Assembly: GCF_014529535.1 (NCBI RefSeq)
Contig: NW_023503972.1
Coordinates: 3,286,001 to 3,350,000, forward strand
From: Bradysia coprophila
Lineage: Eukaryota > Arthropoda > Insecta > Diptera > Sciaridae
DNA: 64,000 bases
Direction of reading: 5' to 3'
Numbering within the stretch: position 1 is the stretch's first letter; each line of letters begins with the position of its first letter. Shown here piece by piece: positions 56,701 through 64,000 of the stretch. Made by a program: the position numbers and the translations under genes. The notes under the pieces were generated by a model. It had not been told where the DNA came from and made no database searches. It saw nothing but the letters and a program-made list of their open reading frames with translations.

Positions 56701-58603
56701 TTTTCTTTCCTATGAGTTAACATACCTGCTCATCGATTGGGCAACCTCTCTCATCGAACAATTTCTGCGAAGCTTCGCCGATGCCGTCCAGAGCCACACA
56801 ATCGATAACCCGGACGTCGATTCGATCTGGCAAAATGACCTTCACATTCATTGATGTTTGTTGGCCAACTTCAACGGCACCAGATCCATCATTTCCTCCT
56901 AATTCCAACCAGGCTTGTATGCGCTCCGTTTCGTTAATGATTGTGCCATGCATGCGACCGTTTCTTTAAAGGAGTATTAAACGAGATTATATGACGGTCT
57001 TGTGAGGTTTGTGAGGACGACGAGTGCAAACCGGAACTTTGTGGTGAATGCAAAGGTATTACGGATTTATATTCTTATCGATAGTGCATGGACCGTGTTG
57101 ACGTTTTCACCACTTGTCAGCAAATTTTATTTAGCTGAATATGGCGCTTTTGAAATTTTCAGTGTAAACTAGTACATCGTCCCATGCCCTATTGTTACTA
57201 TAGGTTTCTTCCAAGGCCGTTCAAAATGTCAATCGTCATCCACAGAGAAGCCAACACAACCTCACTTTGAAGTTTTAACGTACAAATTTGTTTAAGTTGC
57301 GGTTATGTTTGCCTCTGTGGATGAAAGTCGGCCGACATATGACCTATGTTATACTGATGGCAAAAGTCGTGTTCTCAATGAGACCTGACTCTTTATCTCA
57401 ATCATAATTCACTGAAGCTTGATTTGAATAGAAATTTTCATGGAAACTCAGCGAAATTTCTTTGTGTACCATGATACTGTTTGAACAGCATGACCTTGAA
57501 CTAGTACAATATTGAGGTTGTTCAATTTACTGAACATTACCACGAAATATCGGCAATACAAAACACTGGACGGACGGGTTGTCACTTACGCCAGCGAAAC
57601 CTGGACTTTGACAGTAAATCAAGAAAGATTGAAAGGATAATCCACGCTCATACGGTAGACCAGTCAATGTGGGCGATACGTGGAGTATTTGGACAAATAG
57701 TTAGCTTGCGGAAATTTTCGTTGAAGTAAACATTGTAGGCGCTATCAAAGCAGCGCGACTAAGATTGTAAACGATCACAGGGTGACAAAGAAGGTTTTTG
57801 TGATATAAGTCAATTTGATGGTGCAACCGAGACCACGATGAAAGAAACGCCGGATTGACCGCTTGGTAGTGAGTTAGGAAAGCCGAGGATTCGTGTGTTA
57901 TTGAAATGGTGTTGCTGAGGATCTTCAGAGATTAGTGTTGAGGAGTCAGTCGAAACCCGACGTTTGTTAAGTAACTTCGAACGAATAGGTTAATAAGGTC
58001 AAAAAATGAGCTAGTGGGGAAATGCGATTGAGGATATTGTACATCATTAAAGTTAGTCCTCCATTCGCGACTTTAAAAATGCATAAAAATTCGAACCTCG
58101 AACTTTTCTTCTTAGTTCCTGCAGCCATAGGAATGTCCGTTGTCATTTGTTCGGTCGATACCGAGCACCGTACTATTCGCTGTAAATCAGAACTCTGACG
58201 CAATTTTTCGTCCATTTGTATGATCAAATGAACAGAGAACTCGTGCAATCCATCGACTGGCGTCTCGGACCGGATTCCGCATCCCGATGTTGGTAGGTGG
58301 ATTTCCACCGTTGGTGAATAGTCACCTGTGATCAGATTATTGGTTTTTTGTTTAAGAAAGAGACCAATTCATGCTCGATATGTTGACGAGACTGATTTTA
58401 CCTTTCACTCGACACTCGTCGGAGAAATCTTTTGGAAAGATGACGCCTTTGAACGATCTGTCCAGATCCAATTTGATGTTGAACAATTCACGTGAACAAT
58501 TTGTACTAATTAAAATTCGACTTTTTGTTGGTAATGCCGTTGGACTACTTGACCAGACCCCGTAAACAATTAAATGCAACATCAAAATAATGAGCCGAAT
58601 CAT
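53742..58603 (-). CDS. Single-pass zona pellucida (ZP) domain protein
   Basis: Six minus-strand exons: 58603-58402, 58325-58097, 56963-56726, 54629-54453, 54167-54023 and 53953-53742, giving 400 residues. A signal peptide (MIRLIILMLHLIVYGVWSSS) is followed by a ZP module from about residue 30 to 285: SRILISTNCSRELFNIKLDL, DECRVKGDYSPTVEIHLPTS with GCG, RIVRCSV, DCVALDG, GCPIDEQVMPALTL, then LHVNCGVQLCREQCPTINC. A transmembrane helix (LAISFCILGMIFLIAVIVSI) and a tail of about 25 residues end it. Insect ZP proteins polymerise in the apical extracellular matrix and shape cuticle and epithelia; which fly ortholog this is remains open. Introns 2 (1.13 kb) and 3 (2.1 kb) are bloated by transposons. 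The exon 4-5 junction (ACG/GTGGGT to ATC) is the least certain; it was chosen because it keeps the C-x3-C-x3-C pattern. Confidence 0.87.
54811..55157. mobile_element. 347-bp CACGGTG-family MITE in ZP intron 3
   Basis: Its left and right ends (GGTTGAATGAATTTTAACTG and CAGTTAAAATTTATTCAACC) form about 65-bp inverted repeats ending CGCACCGTG at the right; the left heptamer has one change (AACGGTG). The body matches 22300-22490. Confidence 0.85.
55573..55799. mobile_element. 227-bp near-perfect palindromic MITE with 8-bp TSD, in ZP intron 3
   Basis: TAGGGTGGGTCGTATTTTCA mirrors TGAAAATACGACCAACCCTA, and pairing continues through AAAGGCCTGGCCCCAGGCTG and GACCAAGGAATCCGAAACAG almost to a short centre. 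ATAACAAT flanks both sides exactly (55565-55572 and 55800-55807). Arm identity is very high, so insertion looks recent. Confidence 0.9.
55805..55960 (+). repeat. Best-preserved copy of the bipartite dispersed repeat
   Basis: Order of blocks: CTCTGGCTGATTGGCTCTTC, TATAGCAAAGTGTTTTGTTA, AATGAAGTAAAAGATTTGG, TTGAAAATACTTAGATCA, GAAGTAACAGATTCGATA, then CATACGCTTGCCG. The same order recurs at 61440-61570 and, in pieces, at many sites between 34.7 and 61.6 kb. Confidence 0.65.
57540..57950 (+). mobile_element. LINE reverse-transcriptase C-terminal remnant in ZP intron 2
   Basis: Translation of fragments gives TYASETWTLTVNQERLKG, then VNIVGAIKAARLRL, then PRPR with KRRIDRL and VAEDLQRLVLRS, which is the order found after the polymerase domain in RTE/other endonuclease LINEs (Y-x-SETWTLT, IKxxRLRW, GRPRxRW, EDL). 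Several stops and frame shifts separate the pieces, so it is an old fossil on the strand opposite to the host gene. Confidence 0.75.
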
Positions 58604-58913
58604 GTTTTGGTTTTACTTTTGTATACGGTGTGAATGTTAGATATATGTGGATTGTGTACAGCTCGGCTGGTTGATGGTGATGATGATGATTTTTTCTGCA
58701 GAAGATTTATAGAATATTTTCCATTTATTATTTGGTCTCGTCTCGAATTTATCAAGTTACGTAAATCGATTTCGAGTTGAGAGTAATAAGCTTAACATAA
58801 TATAACTGTGTCTGGACCCACGAAAACGTTGGTGTTGCATTCATTATTATTACTGGTTTGCAATTTTAAATAAATATGTTCTTATATAACAAACAAAAAT
58901 ACGTCGCCAAACA
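58604..58913. other. Upstream flank of the ZP gene
   Basis: Presumed promoter of the minus-strand ZP gene. It includes a short GATGATGATGAT run near 58680. No other feature. Confidence 0.35.
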
Positions 58914-59105
58914 TATGAAGTAAAAGATTTCATTATCACTCATTTTATTTCTCTCAAATCAGTTTGAAATTTCAAAATTTACACACTCGGCAGAGTGAAA
59001 TACAAACTAATATCACAGACATCAAATCTTAGTTACCTTTATTTAACTATTTCATTATCACTCTAATTGAATACTTATAGATCAAAGGAAGTAACAGATT
59101 CGATG
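58914..59105 (+). repeat. Bipartite repeat copy split by a 109-bp insertion
   Basis: TATGAAGTAAAAGATTT (58914-58930) and GGAAGTAACAGATTCGATG (from 59087) are the two halves. Between them TTTCATTATCACT occurs twice (58928-58940 and 59050-59062), bracketing 109 bp absent from other copies. Confidence 0.6.
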
Positions 59106-60153
59106 TGATCCTGCTCTTGTGTCTGCGGTCTGTGGTAAGCATTCATTAATCAAGAAATATATTTTGCTCATGCTCAATGCAATGCAATAGAAACTTAGAA
59201 ACCACCACGACCACCAGCTGAAGCGAGACCAAATATTGGAATTTCAGGCTTCAGGTCATTTTTGACATGACCTGAGAATTTCAGGTTGACCTGACCCAAT
59301 AGTAAGCCTTGCATTTTCGTTCCCGTTAGTCGAATAATAAAAGTATCAGAAACTCAAATGAAATTGTAATTGCTGATGAATCAATTGGCCCTCCTATATA
59401 AGATGCCATGGTTGAATAAAAGTTTTACATTTTTGTTGACTTATATTTATCTTTCTGAAATGTTTTTGAAGAAAAAGAAGCTAGCGATGTTATCAGCTAT
59501 GCTTTTTTAATGTTGTGACCATTTCGTGAGTTTATATTATCTCCCAAAAACCACTTACAGTGGAAGTGTGACGCAAGTGGGGGTGACTCTTACAGCTTCG
59601 ACCATAGAGGTAGACTACCTAGAGGAATTATGACCAAAATTCATTGAAAAATTATATCACACACACCACTAACACGAAAACGTCAACTTTGCTTTGCTTT
59701 TGACATTATGAGTCCCTTTACTTTTGACATTAAGAGTCCCGTGTACTGTCTGTACACGGAGCTGTCACACACACATTCAAATATATGATTTTTCATTTTA
59801 ATTTGTCAGTTTGTTCTATTGAGAGGGCCCTTGGCTTCGACACGCCAAAAAATTTGTCACAAACGGAAAATGATGAGGATAGTGTAAACAGCTGATTCAG
59901 AAAATTGGTTTTTCATAGTACTTTATTTCATATGGAGTGGGATCCTCGAGCGACAGCGATATATGAAATACAATGCTTTATTGCATGAGAGAAAACAAGA
60001 CAACAACATGTGACATTAATGACAGCTACGAGTAATTTCTCATTTAGAACTCTAGGTAAGTAATTTTTCTGTCACAACAACACTCGAATGCAATAATAGT
60101 ACATTACGTTACAAGGGAGAAGTCAGAAAGTTACTTTCCGAGTGACGTATATA
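59106..60153. other. Intergenic, no gene supported
   Basis: TTTTGACATTA(T/A)GAGTCCC occurs twice near 59700-59735. Otherwise featureless. Confidence 0.3.
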
Positions 60154-60247
60154 GTTTTACATGCTTGCTAAGCGGGGCGAAAGTAAGAAATGTCAAATCC
60201 CCGTGGGTTTACATTTCTTTTTCGCCCCTCTTAGCAAGCATGTAAAA
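60154..60247. repeat. 94-bp hairpin
   Basis: TTTTACATGCTTGCTAAGCG with GGGCGAAA pairs with TTTCGCCC and CTCTTAGCAAGCATGTAAAA. The GGGCGAAAG wording resembles the interior of MITE B near 12740. Confidence 0.6.
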
Positions 60248-60336
60248 GGAATTTATCTACCTAGAATCTCGAGCTTATATCCCTAGGGAGTTTTTACTTA
60301 TCTCGATATATCTGTTGTCGACAGATAAAATATGGT

Positions 60337-60447
60337 ATGCACCTATTGCCAGACTGTTATTTTGACGTGTAGGCATTACTGCCCACGCCTTCGGCTCTGG
60401 CAATAATGTCCTACACTTCAAAATAACAATCTTGGCAACAGGTACAT
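60337..60447. repeat. 111-bp foldback
   Basis: GCACCTATTGCCAGACTGTT pairs with AACAATCTTGGCAACAGGTAC, with an inner pair GTGTAGGCATTACTGCC against GGCAATAATGTCCTACAC. Confidence 0.65.
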
Positions 60448-60479
60448 AATATATATTACTATGTCATTATAAGGAAGTG

Positions 60480-60593
60480 GAAGGTGCGTCACAAGTGACA
60501 GATAATTCGGTTTTATGAATGTATTTCTTCTGTGTTCTTAAATATTCTGTACAGTGATTTTCTTAACATCTGCCACTTGTGAATTTATTGTAT
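60480..60593 (-). repeat. Relative of the 20115-20268 MITE interior
   Basis: In reverse it reads ACAAGTGGCAGATGTTAAGA through ACCGAATTATCTGTCACTTG, matching the MITE at 20.1 kb, without clear terminal repeats. Confidence 0.5.
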
Positions 60594-61179
60594 TATAGTG
60601 ATCTATCTACTAAAGACCTTGCTCTGGCAAGTTGAAAGCTAAAAAATGTGGTAGTGATACCAAAATAATAGTTAGTTCAGTTTACTTTCCATATGGTAAT
60701 GGTATAGTAGTATTGACAACCCACTGAAGAATTTATAAATCTCACTATTTACTTCAATAGGAATAAAATTGTGCTACTCGCTGGGAATAGATGCTAATGC
60801 TCATCACTGTGCATGGGGCAGCAGTAATATATATCCAAGACGTACTAAATTATATTATCTTCGCTGACCTTGTTATTCATTAGGGCTAGTAGATCGGAGG
60901 TATTAGATAATACAGTAAGCCTTTATTAATAACTGGCACACCTTTTTCTAAATCGCTTTTTTCTTCATCTTCTCAATATTTTTCCATAACGAATATATAG
61001 AGAAATGAGAGAAGTAAGGGAAATAAGAAATTTAGAAAAAGACGGTCATTTAGAGTGGATCGCTGTAATTGCGATTTACTAATAGGTTTGTTACATCGTA
61101 CGGTAAAAACGATTTTTGAAAAGCCGAAAACGAACGAGAGCAACAGAGCCATAACCTAAACGATTTTGCGAACAATCTG
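60594..61179. other. Intergenic, no feature seen
   Basis: AT-rich, no supported gene or repeat. Confidence 0.3.
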
Positions 61180-62060
61180 TGCGAAATATCGCCAAAGTTA
61201 AATCGTCAAAATTTTGAACTTCACCGAAAAAAAAATCGCCAAAAAGAGAAGAATCGCACCAGAAACACCAGAAAATATTTCTTGACTATTTTCGTTTCTT
61301 TTAATTTTGACGATGTTTTTCGGCGTTTCATCCAATTTTGGTGACAATTCTTGGCTGTTCTAGTTTTAGCGGTTTTAACCTGTTACAGACGGCTGTCATC
61401 TGTTATCGACAACGACAGTAATAATAAACGACAAGCGCTGACTAAAAAGGTCCTATATAGCAAAAAGCATGTTCAAAACAAATGAAGTAAAAGATTTCTG
61501 AACTCAATCTAGGAAAATCTTCGATCAAATGAAGTAATAGATCAGATAGTAAAACTGTTACTATGCTTGCCGTCAAAGTCAAATTGTCAAAATGAGAAGA
61601 AACGCCAAAAATTTTGTGTCTTTCCAAATTTAGCTCTACGTGATGTTTCTTGGCGATTCTTCTCATTTTGGCGATTTGACTCTGGCTTTTTTAAATTGAC
61701 GATATTGTTGAATCACTCGATCTGGGAAATAGAATGAAATTTGAGTATTGAGCAACGAAATAGAAATCGCCAAAATTAGAAGAAACGCCAAAAACATCAA
61801 AGAAAACTACATTTCTGACTTTCGGCGTTTCGGTGATACGTTTTGGCGATTCTTCTAATTTTGGCGATGTTTCTTGGCGATTTTTTTCTACTTCCCGGTT
61901 TTTCTTGGCGTTTCTTCTAGATTTTGGCAATTTGACATTGGCTTTTTTAAATCGCCAAAATGAGAAGATTCGCCAAGAAATATTGCCAAAATGTGACGAA
62001 ACGCCAAAATTGTCTTTGGCAATTTCTTTTTTGGCGATATTTCTCGACTACAACTATACT
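61180..62060. repeat. Array of CGCCAAA / TTTGGCG motifs with an embedded bipartite repeat
   Basis: Words such as CGCCAAAATGAGAAGA, TTCTTCTAATTTTGGCGAT and TTCTTGGCGATT recur many times in both orientations, mainly 61180-61340, 61560-61700 and 61750-62045, giving multiple competing hairpins. A bipartite repeat copy (AATGAAGTAAAAGATT at 61481, AAATGAAGTAATAGAT at about 61528) sits in the middle. Open frames across the array are repeat-derived. Confidence 0.65.
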
Positions 62061-62979
62061 TTACAATTTAATTTTTATTTTGAACTTACCTGATATGAAT
62101 TTCAAGATTTTTTTGACTAATGAACCAGTGCCCATTTTTGGGCAAATCATTTTTACTTAATTCACCGAAGTTAGCCAAATGAATACTTTTCTAAAATAAT
62201 TTGCTAATATTTTTGGTGGAAATTGCAACGAACATATAGTCCAGAAATGTTTGGATGCCAAGCTGAAATTCTGTCAGTTTTCGGGATAAGGAGGAAGCCC
62301 TCCAGCACTATTTCAGTTTTCGACCATTTTCGAACACTCTGAACAAAATCTTTCGTATTTTTATGAATGACAATCGACAAAGAATTAAATTTCCTAAATT
62401 CAAGAAGTTTTTTCAAAATTTTTGGACAACATAGGGTGGTCCAAATTTCGAATATCTAAAGGCATCTGAAGGTTACATGTTACACTGCAGTGTGGTCCTG
62501 AACAATGGTTATGTCGCGTCCGTAGAGAAATAATGGCAGCAATTTTTAACCAAATATGTTGCAGAAATGTTGAAGAATGACGATGGAATTATATTTTTCT
62601 ATGATCTGTTAAGTGTAACAGGGTGTTCAGGGTATTAAAGAAAGAAGACTTCACTACAAGTTTCTATCAGTCTGGCCACTATGTTGATATTATCGCGACA
62701 TTTAGAAGAAAGCAAAATTCAATTTTAATGTATCGAGTGATAATTTTTAGCTTTTTATTTTCAATTTCTCATTGATAGCACTAAAAATAGATTATAGCAC
62801 AATAGTAAACACATTATGTACCGATCTATTAGACCGACAAAATTTATTAGAAACTTCACTATGAATTGAACATTTTGAAGTGAAAGGGAAAATGGTGAAA
62901 ATTGAAAATTTAGGTCAACTTTTGGATTTTAGCATAGCTCTTCTTTTAGCATGTTGATAAAAATGTTCAATGAGAAATA
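62061..62979. other. 3' flank of the terminal secreted-protein gene
   Basis: AT-rich, no further gene or repeat supported. Confidence 0.35.
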
Positions 62980-63969
62980 TTAAACAGTCTGCACTTCCCC
63001 TTGCTGTTCGCTTAGCACGGCTTCACTACAGCTACTAAGACCGTAAAAGCAGATCACTATGTGTTCCAAAACCAATTTTACCACCGTCACAGCATCCTGA
63101 ACGAAATTAGTAACTGGATTGTTGATGATGTTCTCAGCAATGTTTGATGTGCTATTGCGAATGGTTGGAACAATTGGTATAATTGGCTTGGTTCCAGACA
63201 AGATTCCTAAACCTCTGGCGAGCCTGTTGTGTGATCCCCCTAGTGGAAGTGTATCAAAACCTTTCTCAACCGGATTCTGAGTCAATTCCATCAAACTGGA
63301 TACGGTATTATTAAGAAATTCTAATCGTTTCACAACCGGTTCATAATCAACTTTTCTTTTATTTCCACGTTCATCACCCCGAAGGAATTCGGTCATGTAA
63401 TTTTTAAACGAACTTTCGAGGTCACTCATGGCTTGAGTAATTACAGGACCTGTCACACTAGTTAACATTGGCGAAACATTTGATACGATGCCTCTATATG
63501 TTTCCATTAACGTCGGAAGAATTCGATAAAATTCATTGATGACACCAATGGGTGTATTTTCAAGTAAGTTTACCTTCTTCAGCACTTCCAATATTGATTG
63601 CGAACCCGATGAAAGTACTGTTGAGTTTGAATTACTTAACGTAACAAGTTTAGTTATATAGCTTTGAAATGTCGTAGTCACAGCATTTGATTTATCCATC
63701 AACGGTCCAGGCGGAAATTTACCGAATGCCTCTATTATATCGTCATGGTATTTTTGAACTCCATCCGTCCAAGCTGGCCTAGGCCGTTCAGTAAAATCAG
63801 TTTTAGAACTTTTCCACACATTCTCTACATTATAGCCGCCAGCGTCGCCTTTTATCACACCAGCGATGAGAGACTATAACAGATTTACATCTAAATTCAA
63901 TGAAACCGATAAAACAAGTCTTCTTACCCCCAAAAAAACAGTATTAACAAGACTTAATTTCAATGTCAT
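62980..63969 (-). CDS. Secreted protein of unknown family, two exons
   Basis: Exon 1 (63969-63928) and exon 2 (63873-62980) join in phase 0 across a 54-nt GT-AG intron, giving 311 residues. Joined, the start reads MTLKLSLVNTVFLGSLIAGV followed by IKGDAGG, a convincing signal peptide split by the intron. The mature part is mostly helical and polar with few cysteines (a pair near ICFYGLSSC close to the C-terminus) and possible N-glycosylation sites (SNSTVL, NNTVS, RNSTSN). RGDERGNKRKVDYEP near the middle is a basic stretch that might be cleaved. No domain is recognised; it may belong to a rapidly evolving insect secreted family. Confidence 0.75.
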
Positions 63970-64000
63970 TTTTTAACGCAACCAAATCTTTGGTGACTAT

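Noticed and set aside
61691-62160. Open frames rich in repeated residues on both strands
   Set aside because: They are translations of the CGCCAAA motif array and have no independent coding signal.

Overview
This 64 kb window is AT-rich nuclear DNA from an insect, most likely a nematoceran fly (fungus-gnat-like lineages are plausible; this is inference). The grounds are insect-type genes (a classic six-cysteine odorant-binding protein, an arylalkylamine N-acetyltransferase, an ortholog of the fly tetraspanin Tsp86D, an ortholog of the TBCE-like protein mulet), very short introns (mostly 55-70 nt) and a heavy load of short inverted-repeat transposons. There is no bacterial-style operon and I recognised no rRNA, tRNA or CRISPR array.

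Genes, left to right: a one-exon BTB-BACK protein (1688-3004, +); a two-exon uncharacterised candidate (5625-6050, -); a four-exon cytochrome b561 transmembrane reductase with a 22-nt microexon (10056-10931, -); a small hypothetical gene (11821-12192, +); a five-exon odorant-binding protein (16216-17218, -); an intronless Tsp86D-like tetraspanin lacking one family cysteine (20678-21523, +); a seven-exon stand-alone cysteine-synthase-like PLP enzyme resembling bacterial CysK (32081-33482, -); the TBCEL/mulet tubulin cofactor in six exons (37369-39114, -); a three-exon arylalkylamine N-acetyltransferase (49180-49953, +); a six-exon single-pass zona pellucida domain protein (53742-58603, -); and a two-exon secreted protein of unknown family (62980-63969, -). 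Exon junctions were read by eye from GT/AG sites, phase and family fit; no transcript evidence was available.

The rest is mainly repeats: many foldback or TIR elements, several with clean target-site duplications (a CAGGGCC hAT-like family, a 227-bp near-perfect palindrome, a 403-bp TTAA-flanked palindrome, a roughly 680-bp foldback), a 2.9 kb element with CACGGTG ends holding a nested element with a 145-bp tandem array, a 109-bp satellite, two LINE-related remnants, and a bipartite dispersed repeat (AATGAAGTAAAAGATT ... GAAGTAACAGATT) that I noticed only between 34.7 and 61.6 kb. The genes do not form an obvious pathway; they are independent housekeeping, sensory, cuticle and metabolic genes with transposons between them and in their introns.
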